The notes beneath the pieces are model-generated. The model was not told where the DNA came from and searched no databases. It worked only from the letters and a program-made list of their open reading frames with translations. A DNA stretch of 53,686 nt from a virus: positions 1 through 53,686 of IMG/VR virus record IMGVR_UViG_3300049825_000213, one strand, 5' to 3'. This document shows positions 32,001 to 39,514 of this stretch, piece after piece (within the stretch, counting starts at the first letter, position 1; the number at the start of each line of letters is the position of its first letter). Both the position numbers and the translations under genes were made by a program.

Positions 32001-32999
32001 GGCGAAGGCGATCCTCGCGGTCGGATCACCCTATCCGAAAACCAAGCCATCATCACCCTGTTCCATTCCGCCGATAAATCCACCTTTTTGCATGAGTCCG
32101 GGCATCTGTTCCTCGACCAGCTTGCGCGTGATGCACAGCTGGAAAACGTGCCACAGGCGCTAAAGGACGACTTGGGCACGGTGCTGCGCTGGTTGGGTGT
32201 CGACCGGGTTGAAGACATCGGCGTGCCGCAGCATGAACAATGGGCGCGTGGATTCGAGCAATACCTGATGAGCGGCAAAGCGCCATCAAGCGCATTGGTG
32301 AAGGCATTCCAGGCCTTCAAAGAATGGCTTGGTGCGATCTATCGTTCATTGAGGGACCTGGGCGAGCCATTGCCCGATGAGATTCGCGGCGTCATGGACC
32401 GCATGCTTGCGACCGATGCGGAGATTGCCGATCGCGCACCGAAGACCAAGGAAGAGGCATGGGCCGCGCTGTCAAAGCGTGAGCCAGAGCCTACACCACC
32501 GACGCGTGGTAAGCCAGAGCATCCGGCATCGCTTCAGCCGCAGGAAATCCCGGAAGGGCTGGCGAGAGAGGTTCAGAAGGCCGATAAGGGCGAAGCGTTT
32601 CCAAGCGAGCCCGTAGAGCGCCCGCTGGTGCCTGTTTCGGCATCGGCCAAGGCTGCGGCCAAGGCTGAGGCCATAGCCAAGCAGGAATATGATGCATTGG
32701 TTGCTGCGGGCGAGATCGCTCCGGAGGCCAATGTGGCGCTCGAAGCAGCACTGGCTGCGATCGACACTGAGGCATCATTGCGCGCACGCGTCATGCGTGA
32801 GGGCGCCGGCTGCCTGGCGGGCGGGTTTGGGTTTGCTGCGGTGGCTCCGCAGGCCAAGGCGGCAACAGCCGGCGTCAAGATAGCGCTGCCCCGCGACGGG
32901 ACTGGGCGCATAGCCGGGGCCCAACTCGCGGGTGGCACCAAGATGACATTCGAGCGCGATGCAGCAACCGGAATGATTTCCGGCGTCAACATAGGGTAG
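29067..32999 (+). CDS. Giant internal virion (ejection) protein with zincin-like motif
   Basis: 1310 residues. N-terminal region is membrane-prone (GALGVGTSFLVGAVDPLNLA, SALHSIMFGAALGSSLRAGG). The middle holds LFVEEIQSDWHQ (about residue 713), a signature of large polyvalent proteins, and KRMIRYAAENGYDQVAWTPG. At 1009-1013 is HESGH (FLHESGHLFLDQLARDA), matching HExxH of zinc metallopeptidases; the third ligand is not evident. The C-terminus has Ala/Glu helices and a short hydrophobic stretch. It is probably ejected with DNA and may act on host proteins. Confidence 0.8.
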   Translation: MIFTDGATAEPIPISEVGSGYGGYFGAKVSEAAAEWPIQRGVDIVELNRASGRRPVGGAVGSALSAVGLNDERPVPEGAKMLSLAEARDKLKSEGVDHRELHITNEGVSSAALDIMTARLKARRERESTIERGPDHIWTGALGVGTSFLVGAVDPLNLASGFIPVVGQARYANMMAGAGMSTVARAAVRARVGALEGAVGQAMLEPIEVYATSQEGGDYTMASALHSIMFGAALGSSLRAGGGAVADVIRQRRDRPLFPFDIGEPGSNHPEFKDLSTLKPQESLAARPESPFLPGRTAPFEDVLKAGRDLWKREQAEAAMKAPDTVNPMDWIAQDRATREARQESIVPSPHVEALNDLPPRAKEDLTRIAIANLHDGQPVKVGEVLNATSSDPRIRESLDLVSRPEVRSSARRVGDDVSDQLVAAGVSADEAKVNAALMAARYATRAQRLGRDAHELYQADGVAVRKGETPAGAGRSFDQFRSTAPTFYSAVLRTIEAGKIAKGSPDQWLATIRNTPGVKPEELEWLGLAEWLKAQKGAVTKEQVAEYVRANQIEVKEVSKGAAPQVVVIDRARELAHEEGFNWDDLSPHEQGMFRGRGMDENGRNDTKFSNYQLPGGENYRELLLTLPPAKLSGEAAGKNLYDNFIRRGGGQTWEQLAPETRHEMVGRATEQGRGQDYNSNKMFRSSHWDEPNVLAHVRFNDRTIDGKRTLFVEEIQSDWHQQGRTKGYSRPVDRQAMRDLELARDAALKRWEELSDKRDDAVAEAFRAYQVADRSYADYRIARDQGVPDAPFKTTWPELLLKRMIRYAAENGYDQVAWTPGHVQAERYDLRKQVNALHITRDVGNGNFHIEATTTNGKQADIANNVAPEGLGEYIGKDLSKKIAEDFGDKKGGKKTYSGLDLKVGGEGMSGFYDKILPAAVNKLVKKYGTRVGSEHVGVPHKDGKQGMDIDVHTLAITPELRAAAISQGFPLFQRAGEGDPRGRITLSENQAIITLFHSADKSTFLHESGHLFLDQLARDAQLENVPQALKDDLGTVLRWLGVDRVEDIGVPQHEQWARGFEQYLMSGKAPSSALVKAFQAFKEWLGAIYRSLRDLGEPLPDEIRGVMDRMLATDAEIADRAPKTKEEAWAALSKREPEPTPPTRGKPEHPASLQPQEIPEGLAREVQKADKGEAFPSEPVERPLVPVSASAKAAAKAEAIAKQEYDALVAAGEIAPEANVALEAALAAIDTEASLRARVMREGAGCLAGGFGFAAVAPQAKAATAGVKIALPRDGTGRIAGAQLAGGTKMTFERDAATGMISGVNIG

Positions 33000-33002
33000 C
33001 CC

Positions 33003-33350
33003 GTGGAATATTCAGAACACGTCAAGAATGCCCGCATGAAGGCTACCATGGATGCGCTTTCGGGCGGTCGCCTTGAGATAGGCACTGTCGGTATGAGCAG
33101 CGTTCTGGTGTCAATGTCCTTGGGCCGTGGACATATCAGCGGCAGTCAAGTGGTTTGGGCAGTCGAGGAGGCAATCGCAACTGGTGAAGGTACGGCGCGC
33201 GCCGCGCGTATTCGTACGGCGAATGGCATTGCCGTCACTGGCTTTACTGTCGGGGAACGAGGCAGTAAGTCGACGATTGAGCTCGGCACCACTCGTATTC
33301 TTCCGGGTACCGTCGTGATGCTTTCTGAATTCGCGATTGAGCACAACTAA
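33003..33350 (+). CDS. Tail-region protein, 115 aa (paralogue of 37473)
   Basis: GTG start. MEYSEHVKNARMKATMDALS aligns with MQYSLEMKNIRMAAMRDALV of the gene at 37473, as do the following beta segments (LEIGTVGMSSVLVSMSL) and the end (STIELGTTRILPGTVVML against AEIVIATTRIGRGGVVTPG). The two copies flank the middle of the tail fibre region. Probably a small virion protein. Confidence 0.7.
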   Translation: MEYSEHVKNARMKATMDALSGGRLEIGTVGMSSVLVSMSLGRGHISGSQVVWAVEEAIATGEGTARAARIRTANGIAVTGFTVGERGSKSTIELGTTRILPGTVVMLSEFAIEHN

Positions 33351-33361
33351 AAGGAGCGCGT

Positions 33362-33793
33362 GTCACGGCCGCATACACAAAGTACGAAACGTTTGTCGAA
33401 AATCTCTGCAACAAGGTCCTGGACGCGTTCGGCGCAACCGAAGTCTGGAAGGCCGTCATTCACACGGATGCGCCAGTGGTGGCGACCGACAATGTGCTAG
33501 CTGATCTCACCCAGATTGCAGGCAACAACGGATATACCACGGACGGTAACGACATCACATTCAATTCGACGCGCACCGGCGGCACTGTGACTGCCACTGC
33601 GGTTGATGTGGTGTGGACAGCCTCAGGCGGTAACCTGGGGTCAAGCACCACAGGGCGCTACGTGACCTACTACGACAGCACGCCGGCAATAAAATATCTG
33701 GCAGCGTCGTGGGATTATGGATCGACATTTACGGTGGCGGCTACAGAAACATTTACTCTGGACTTCGGGGCCTCGCTTTTCACTTTAACCTGA
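33362..33793 (+). CDS. Tail-region protein, ~143 aa, non-canonical start
   Basis: The coding frame is clear from 33362 (VTAAYTKYETFVENLCNKVL ... FGATEVWKAV) to LDFGASLFTLT. A perfect AAGGAG at 33350-33355 sits before it, but the codon at the expected start is GTC. No ATG, GTG or TTG occurs in frame until GTG 33473, which would cut off about 37 well-formed residues. A GTG at 33360 is out of frame. Sequencing error, point mutation or use of a rare start are possible. Beta-rich virion protein by composition. Confidence 0.6.
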   Translation, partial: VTAAYTKYETFVENLCNKVLDAFGATEVWKAVIHTDAPVVATDNVLADLTQIAGNNGYTTDGNDITFNSTRTGGTVTATAVDVVWTASGGNLGSSTTGRYVTYYDSTPAIKYLAASWDYGSTFTVAATETFTLDFGASLFTLT

Positions 33794-33807
33794 TAGGTTG
33801 CTAACTA

Positions 33808-34200
33808 ATGACTCCGCATTCTCTCGGCACAATTTCCATCGAGAACAACAAGACGCCAGCGCAAAAGGCGCTCGAAGCCGGCTGGGCGGCGCGTCATGGC
33901 ATGCACTGGGCAAAGGGCACTGTGCTGCCAGAAACGCAGGTCCCTGCCTGTCCGCGCGTGAAGGTGGCTGATCTGCCGGAAGTCTTTCTGAAGAAAAGCC
34001 ATATTGAGCATCTGGAGCAAAACCAGAAAATCAACTCATGTTGTAGGCACCCGGAGAATCATGAGATTGAGGCGCGCAAGTCGCACCCAGATGAGCAGGC
34101 GCCGGATATCTATATCTTCCACTGCACATGTGGGCGTAAGCATCGGTTTTTTTGTGTTGGCATGACTGATGACAAGCGTCCAACGTGGAGCGCAGGCTAA
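33808..34200 (+). CDS. Hypothetical protein with zinc-finger-like Cys/His, 130 aa
   Basis: Starts MTPHSLGTISIENNKTPAQK. N-terminal half is basic with an AGWAARHGMHWAKGTV segment. C-terminal half has CCRHPENHEIEARKSHP and YIFHCTCGRKHRFFCVGMT, eight Cys/His residues able to bind zinc. Stop and the next ATG share one base. Unusual for a tail region; role unknown. Confidence 0.65.
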   Translation: MTPHSLGTISIENNKTPAQKALEAGWAARHGMHWAKGTVLPETQVPACPRVKVADLPEVFLKKSHIEHLEQNQKINSCCRHPENHEIEARKSHPDEQAPDIYIFHCTCGRKHRFFCVGMTDDKRPTWSAG

Positions 34201-35090
34201 TGGCTAAGCTCTTCAACCGAGTTAGAATGACAGTATCTGGCACGCCGGGTTCTGGCACCATTACGCTTGCGGCGGCGTTCTCGAATGCCTACTGCTCGTT
34301 TTCTGAATCTGGTGTAGCCAATGCTGATGTGGTAGCATATTTTGTCGAGGACGGCAACGACTTTGAGATCGGTATCGGCACCTATACATCGGCAGGAACA
34401 TTGTTGTCGCGTGACACGGTGGTGCTGTCTAAGATTGCTGGGGTATCTGGAACCACCAAGCTGACACTGACGAGCGCGGCGGTGGTGTATCTGTCGCCAC
34501 GTAAAGAGGATTTGTTGTCGATATCTGAAACCCAATTGGCGAACAAGGTACTGGCCGGACCAACAAGCGGTGGCGCGTCGGCTCCAACATTTCGATCTCT
34601 CGTAGCGGCAGACATTCCAAGTGCTGGAGCCGTATTGCAGGTAATACAAGCCACCTATACAGCAAACGCGGACTTAACTGTTGGAATACCATTTGACGAT
34701 ACAATCCCAACGAACACCGAAGGAACTCAAATAATCTCACAAGCAATAACACCAGCTAGCAGTGCTAACAAAGTCTTATGTAGTGTATCTGTTTGGGGTC
34801 ATGTTGTTGCAGGCGTTCAAGGCGATGGTTTTGCAGTTGCTTTATTTCGTGGTTCTACCTGTATTCAGGTTGCGTTTACATCGGCTATTGACGACAATGG
34901 TACTTCACCAACACAACTATTTCAAAACGTTTCCTTTGAGTTTCAAGACAGTCCGGCTTCAGCAAGCGCTCAAACTTACTCAGTTCGAGTGGGAGGGAAC
35001 GCATCCACCATAAGATTAAACGGATCGACAGCAGGTCGTAAGTTTGGTGGAGCATCATCGAGCGTTTTACGACTGATGGAGACAACGTGA
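34200..35090 (+). CDS. Tail fibre/spike protein with foreign-looking C-terminus
   Basis: 296 residues from MAKLFNRVRMTVSGTPGSGT. The N-terminal 150 residues (ITLAAAFSNAYCSFSESGVA, YFVEDGNDFEIGIGTYTSA) are a domain common to phage tail proteins that attach to the virion. After a linker (TFRSLVAADIPSAGAVLQV) the second half (FRGSTCIQVAFTSAID, SFEFQDSPASASAQTYSVR) is a beta-sandwich-like receptor domain. That half is markedly richer in A and T, consistent with acquisition by exchange. Confidence 0.75.
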   Translation: MAKLFNRVRMTVSGTPGSGTITLAAAFSNAYCSFSESGVANADVVAYFVEDGNDFEIGIGTYTSAGTLLSRDTVVLSKIAGVSGTTKLTLTSAAVVYLSPRKEDLLSISETQLANKVLAGPTSGGASAPTFRSLVAADIPSAGAVLQVIQATYTANADLTVGIPFDDTIPTNTEGTQIISQAITPASSANKVLCSVSVWGHVVAGVQGDGFAVALFRGSTCIQVAFTSAIDDNGTSPTQLFQNVSFEFQDSPASASAQTYSVRVGGNASTIRLNGSTAGRKFGGASSSVLRLMETT

Positions 35091-35353
35091 TGTTGAGGAT
35101 TATATCGGCTCAATGGGGTAATGAGAATCACACCTCTGCTGTCATCGTCACGGACGAAGCTGGCGCTGTGGCGATCAGTGCGGTGGATACGCCTCGGGAA
35201 TGGGCAGAGTTTCAGGAGTGGATGAAAAGCAATGTTGTGGCTGATCTTCCTGCCGCATTACCTCCGGCCACGAAGCAACAAAAGTTTGACCGGTGGTTGG
35301 CCGGAATAGGCGCTACGCCAGCTGAGATCAAAGCGATGCTGGGGGTCCCATGA
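35090..35353 (+). CDS. Small tail-fibre-associated protein, 87 aa
   Basis: Starts MLRIISAQWGNENHTSAVIV; ends DRWLAGIGATPAEIKAMLGVP. A short beta N-terminus and a helical C-terminus, as in fibre assembly chaperones or small baseplate proteins. GTG at 35087 is an alternative start. One-base overlap with the fibre gene and ATGA with the next. Confidence 0.65.
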   Translation: MLRIISAQWGNENHTSAVIVTDEAGAVAISAVDTPREWAEFQEWMKSNVVADLPAALPPATKQQKFDRWLAGIGATPAEIKAMLGVP

Positions 35354-35622
35354 CTACGCCGGGTTATGTCCAAGTTCCAGCCGATAGTAGCGGGAAAAAG
35401 GTCGACACGTCCGAGCAGGTGCGCGGCACTGACGGCGCCACTGTTGAGCGGCAGAACGTCGTCATCTCTGATCCGACTGATGAACTCGGTAGGGCCAAGG
35501 TGTTAGGCGAGGATGGTCGTGGCGCACTTGCCGTCAGTGGTGATATTGATGGCCTGCTTCGGTCAATCGATTACAGCCTGAAGCAAATCGTTGAGTTTCT
35601 ATCAATCGAAATGAGCAACTAA
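35350..35622 (+). CDS. Hypothetical tail protein, 90 aa
   Basis: Starts MTTPGYVQVPADSSGKKVDT. The beta N-terminus has a GTDGATVERQNVVISDP core; the C-terminus is a helix (GLLRSIDYSLKQIVEFL). Such proteins are often found in head-to-tail and fibre clusters of Rhizobiales phages. Function unknown. Confidence 0.65.
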   Translation: MTTPGYVQVPADSSGKKVDTSEQVRGTDGATVERQNVVISDPTDELGRAKVLGEDGRGALAVSGDIDGLLRSIDYSLKQIVEFLSIEMSN

Positions 35623-35631
35623 GGAGATGAT

Positions 35632-36306
35632 ATGCTGATTAAAATCGCCGGCCGCGTGCGAGGGTTATTCGCCGGGAACTATCCGGAAAACAGAGAAGAC
35701 GAGCAACTTCACCTCAATAATCGAGGTGATCAGATCATGGCTCAGGGGTTGCCGCCGCTGACGGAAATCGTCCGTCTTGGCGAGAGTTGGCAGATCAACG
35801 CAACAACAGGTCAGGCCGCATTGACGGCGCTGCCAACGACGACCGCTGGTCTCACGCTGGTCAACGGCGAGTCCGCGATCGGAAAGTGTTATGCCATTGA
35901 TAGCTTTGGCAGCGCCGAAGAAGTCATCGACGCCACACAAACGAATGTCACGGCGTTGTTTGCGATGATTAACAAGCGCAATTCAACGGCGCCATCGGGC
36001 GGGACTGTTGAGACAGTGTATATCTCGCTCAGTGGTCGACCTACTTATGCCGGTAGCGGCACGACGCGGCGCGGCGCAACTGTCACCAACGATGGTTGGA
36101 CGCCACACGGAACGCCGGGCGCACAGATTGCGCCTGTCGCGGCTGGCGCAAACTGGAAGGTGAATGAGGCGTTGGTTGGCGGACTATATCTTGTCCCGCC
36201 TGGCGGCGCGTTCTCAATCCAAACCGTCAAGGCGGCGGCGGCGGCGGCTGCACAGCAGTTCTTCTTCATTCGCTGGCACGAAGTGCTAGTGATCTGGAAG
36301 ACCTGA
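35632..36306 (+). CDS. Tail protein, 224 aa
   Basis: AAGGAG before the ATG. Helical start MLIKIAGRVRGLFAGNYPEN, then a domain with ESWQINATTGQAALTALPTT and a beta-rich body (VETVYISLSGRPTYAGSGTT). Ends in FFIRWHEVLVIWKT. No enzyme motif. Probably a tail accessory or adsorption protein. Confidence 0.65.
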   Translation: MLIKIAGRVRGLFAGNYPENREDEQLHLNNRGDQIMAQGLPPLTEIVRLGESWQINATTGQAALTALPTTTAGLTLVNGESAIGKCYAIDSFGSAEEVIDATQTNVTALFAMINKRNSTAPSGGTVETVYISLSGRPTYAGSGTTRRGATVTNDGWTPHGTPGAQIAPVAAGANWKVNEALVGGLYLVPPGGAFSIQTVKAAAAAAAQQFFFIRWHEVLVIWKT

Positions 36307-36335
36307 TCATAACTACACCGTAGCAGGGGACCGCG

Positions 36336-37448
36336 ATGCTTCTCGCGCTATGGTCTGGGTTCTGGAATGGTACCGTCTGGCGCGGGGCAGGGACAGAAAC
36401 CGGTAATGCTAGGTTTCTACTCGGCGGCGCGACGCTGGGCGAAGTTCCGATTACGGCTATCAATGGGCTGGCCGCCAAGACGCTGACTGCGGCGTCCGGC
36501 TCGTATTCGTTCACCGGTACAAACGCATCGGTCCTGCACAAGTGGATCGATACGGCAGGCGTCGGAAGCTACACCCTGACGGGGGCAGTAGCCTCTCCGC
36601 TGCACAAGTGGATCGTTACTGCGGCGTCCGGCTCGTATTCGTTAATAGGAACTGCGGCGGCGGTTCTACATGGCTGGCGCGTTACCTCCGCTGCTGGCAG
36701 CTATGTGTTTACCGGAACGGCTGTCTCCGTTCTGCATCAATGGAAGGTTACAGCTGGCGCCGGGTCCTATGTCGTAACAGGTGCACCTGCCAGTTTGTTG
36801 CATGCATGGCGCCTGACGGCTGCGGCTGGCTCCTATACGATCAACGGCCAAGCTGCGAGTTTGCTGCACAAATGGCGTTTGACGGCGGCCGGCGGGTCAT
36901 ACGCGATAACAGGATCAGCGGCAACCCTTACGGTTTCTAGCGCTGCCTCTACAGGCAGTGGTATTCGGTATTATCAATCCGGGCTGCCGCTGATCGCGTT
37001 ACGGTTTGGGTTCAAGCCGCTTGGTTCGCCAGCCGCCGCCGCCTCGGTCGTCAGGCACCGGGCGCAATACTCAGGCATCAGGCCGGCCAAGAAGCACAAG
37101 GGGAAGAAGGGCGCGGTCGTCGCGCCGATCGCACAGGAGCCGGTCGCGCTCCCGCCTCTGGTTATCGGGCGGGGCCGCGCGCGCGAGACCTTTGCGGATG
37201 CAGCACATGGCCTTGGTCATGTCTGTGTCATCGGTCTTGGCTGGGAACGCGAGGACGGGCGCGGGCGGGATATATGTCACGGAGCTGGCATTGTCGCAAT
37301 CTATGGTGTGGCCAGTTTCCGTGAAGACTTTGATGAGGATATGGCATTTGCGACGGGCAGCATTCGCAGCGACGAGGACGAGGCTATTGCGGCTTTGACT
37401 CAATTCATGCCATTCATGCCGTGGACGAATATCAAGGAAGACGCATAA
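36336..37448 (+). CDS. Tail protein with seven 22-residue repeats
   Basis: 370 residues. The N-terminal 50 residues are followed by seven 22-residue repeats (consensus TAAxGSYxxTGxAASLLHKWRx), each predicted as beta-hairpin, and a C-terminal module (RFGFKPLGSPAAAASVVRHR then a basic KKHKGKKG stretch) shared with the gene at 40961. The end has YRSDEDEA-like SIRSDEDEAIAALTQFMPFM, also shared. This looks like an extendable stalk with a docking domain. Confidence 0.7.
   Translation: MLLALWSGFWNGTVWRGAGTETGNARFLLGGATLGEVPITAINGLAAKTLTAASGSYSFTGTNASVLHKWIDTAGVGSYTLTGAVASPLHKWIVTAASGSYSLIGTAAAVLHGWRVTSAAGSYVFTGTAVSVLHQWKVTAGAGSYVVTGAPASLLHAWRLTAAAGSYTINGQAASLLHKWRLTAAGGSYAITGSAATLTVSSAASTGSGIRYYQSGLPLIALRFGFKPLGSPAAAASVVRHRAQYSGIRPAKKHKGKKGAVVAPIAQEPVALPPLVIGRGRARETFADAAHGLGHVCVIGLGWEREDGRGRDICHGAGIVAIYGVASFREDFDEDMAFATGSIRSDEDEAIAALTQFMPFMPWTNIKEDA
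36486..36947 (+). repeat. Seven tandem 66-bp coding repeats
   Basis: Each unit encodes 22 residues with invariant GSY and mostly LHKW/LHxW. DNA identity between units is moderate, so the array is old or under codon drift rather than a fresh expansion. Confidence 0.8.
37003..37078. repeat. 76-bp exact direct repeat, copy 1
   Basis: Identical to 41175..41250. It encodes the RFGFKPLGSPAAAASV docking module in both tail genes. A less perfect match extends about 50 bases upstream. Confidence 0.9.
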
Positions 37449-37472
37449 CTTTATGTTTTAAAAGGATAAATG

Positions 37473-37835
37473 ATGCAGTATTCTCTCGAAATGAAGAATA
37501 TCCGCATGGCGGCCATGCGCGACGCGCTTGTGGGGGGTAGTCTCGAAATTACTACTTCCACGGGGCAGGTCCTTGTTTCCTTGCCCATTACGAGCGGGCA
37601 GGTTGATAACGCTGTGCTTACCATGTTGGCTGTGCCAACGGTTGCGGCAGCGGATGGTGATGCTGCTTGGGGGTATCTGCTCAGTAAAGATCGAACGGTT
37701 TTTATCGACGTCCTTCGAATTGCGGGTGCGGAAACGCCTGAGGCAAAGTCCGCTGAAATTGTTATAGCCACGACGCGGATTGGTCGTGGCGGTGTTGTAA
37801 CGCCGGGCGCGATGACGATCGGACATTCTCAATAG
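37473..37835 (+). CDS. Tail-region protein, 120 aa (paralogue of 33003)
   Basis: MQYSLEMKNIRMAAMRDALV matches the N-terminus of the gene at 33003. ATG at 37473 is preferred to 37470 by spacing from AAAAGGA and by alignment with the paralogue. Beta-rich body with LEITTSTGQVLVSLPITSG. Likely a small tail structural protein repeated when the fibre cluster expanded. Confidence 0.7.
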   Translation: MQYSLEMKNIRMAAMRDALVGGSLEITTSTGQVLVSLPITSGQVDNAVLTMLAVPTVAAADGDAAWGYLLSKDRTVFIDVLRIAGAETPEAKSAEIVIATTRIGRGGVVTPGAMTIGHSQ

Positions 37836-37847
37836 GGGCCTATGTAA

Positions 37848-38729
37848 ATGAAACTAATTAAAGCTATCGGCGCGACATCCGAGATATGGCAAATTTTCAT
37901 CATGGACTCGTCAAGCTCGACGGGTGCCGGGCTTGCAGGTCTGGTGTTCAACTCGGCTGGTTTGACAGCCTATTATCATCGCGACACGGACACGACCGCC
38001 ACGGCGATCACTCTTGTTACGATGACCGTTGGGACATTCACATCGTCGGGTTTCAAAGAAATCGATGCCACCAACATGCCGGGCTGGTATCAGTTCTGCC
38101 CGCCCAATGCGGCGCTGGCGTCCGGCGCGAAATCATGCGGCTTCCATCTCAAGGGCGCGACCAACATGGCCCCGCTGCCGATCGAGGTGCAGTTGGTGGC
38201 GTACAACCCAGAGGACGCTGTTCGACTTGGGCTCACGGCATTGCCTAATGCGGCGGCAGAAGCTGCGGGCGGGCTTTATACACGAGGCACCGGAGCGGGC
38301 CAAATTAACCAGCCAGCCAACGGGAATATCGACGCCAATGTCAAGACCTGGCTTGGTGGCACCATTCCTGCTGTTACAGTTACGGGCGTTCCTCTCGTCG
38401 ACGTGAAGTACATACTCGGCACAATCAGTCCAGCGCCTGTCGGGTCCGTTGCGGTCAGTTCAAATATCAAAAAGAACGCATCCGGCCGCATTACATTCGT
38501 GATGACCGACTCAACCACGCACGCACCCAAGACGGGCTGTACCGTCACGTCACAGGTCTCGCTTGATGGGGCGGCTTTGGCATCGTGCACCAATAGCGCA
38601 TCCGAAATTGGTAGCGGGCTTTACACGCTGGTCCTGGCGGCGGCTGACACAAATGCCAACGAACTCGCATATCGGTTCACGGCATCATCCGCCGATGATC
38701 TTGTCATTGAGCGGGTAACCCAGCCATGA
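37848..38729 (+). CDS. Tail protein, 293 aa
   Basis: Starts MKLIKAIGATSEIWQIFIMD. The opening SSSSTGAGLAGLVFNSAGLT, AYYHRDTDTTATAITLVTM, followed by GFKEIDATNMPGWYQFCPPN recurs in many phage fibre proteins. The C-terminus has an Ig-like strand set (GRITFVMTDSTTHAPKTG). Probably an adsorption-apparatus protein. Overlaps the next gene by ATGA. Confidence 0.7.
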   Translation: MKLIKAIGATSEIWQIFIMDSSSSTGAGLAGLVFNSAGLTAYYHRDTDTTATAITLVTMTVGTFTSSGFKEIDATNMPGWYQFCPPNAALASGAKSCGFHLKGATNMAPLPIEVQLVAYNPEDAVRLGLTALPNAAAEAAGGLYTRGTGAGQINQPANGNIDANVKTWLGGTIPAVTVTGVPLVDVKYILGTISPAPVGSVAVSSNIKKNASGRITFVMTDSTTHAPKTGCTVTSQVSLDGAALASCTNSASEIGSGLYTLVLAAADTNANELAYRFTASSADDLVIERVTQP

Positions 38730-39514
38730 GTCTGAGACGCGGAGGGTTGGATGGTTTGACGCTCGATAGCATGGGATACTTTTCGGGCGGCGCGGCGGCA
38801 TGGACGCCAGCCTCTCTTAGCGGGTTAAAACTATGGCTTGATGCAAGCGTGAGCGGGAGCATCACTCTTAGTGGTAGCGACGTTACACAATGGGATGATC
38901 AAAGTGGTAATGGTAATAATGTCGTGCAGGCGACTAGCGCCCGGCGGCCGACATATAGCGCAACGGGATTTAACGGCAGCAAACCAGGAATTACTTGTGT
39001 TGCTGCTAATTCTCAATTTTTGAGGAATACATCGATAGGGTTCAATTCGTCGACCGGGTACATTTTTGTTGTTCAAACGAATAGTGACAGCAATCCAAGT
39101 AACGGCGGAATTATCTGTTTTGTTGGTTCATCTGCTACGAATGATTTCGGATTCGATCAGTCATTTATATTAGCTGTAAACGGGTCGTCTCCAGTTAAGT
39201 ACAGGATGACGAGCAACGCATACGATGATGCTCAACAAACTTCGACATTAAACACACCACAAGTCATTGGTTGGATATTTAATGGGGCGAGCACAACAGG
39301 ATATCTTGATTTTTCTGCTGACACAGCAGGAACGAAGAGCGGCGCTCTTGGCAATACGACGGCCGATATCGCCCTTGGCTCACGGCCATGGAATGGCAAC
39401 ACACCGTCATTTGACGGTGTATTTGCAGAGATCGTTCTTGGCGAGGGGGTGCCCTCTGCGGGAGATTTGACGAGTTTCCACTCATACTGTCAAGCCAAAT
39501 GGGGAACTTCGTAA
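38726..39514 (+). CDS. LamG/concanavalin-like lectin tail protein
   Basis: 262 residues. After a short Gly-rich lead the sequence LSGLKLWLDASVSGSITLSG, DVTQWDDQSGNGNNVVQATS is the classic opening of LamG-like jelly-roll domains. Strands with VIGWIFNGASTTGYLDFSAD and FAEIVLGEGVPSAGDLTSF complete it. Such domains bind surface sugars, so it is a receptor-binding candidate. Middle part is AT-richer than the genome average. Confidence 0.8.
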   Translation: MSLRRGGLDGLTLDSMGYFSGGAAAWTPASLSGLKLWLDASVSGSITLSGSDVTQWDDQSGNGNNVVQATSARRPTYSATGFNGSKPGITCVAANSQFLRNTSIGFNSSTGYIFVVQTNSDSNPSNGGIICFVGSSATNDFGFDQSFILAVNGSSPVKYRMTSNAYDDAQQTSTLNTPQVIGWIFNGASTTGYLDFSADTAGTKSGALGNTTADIALGSRPWNGNTPSFDGVFAEIVLGEGVPSAGDLTSFHSYCQAKWGTS

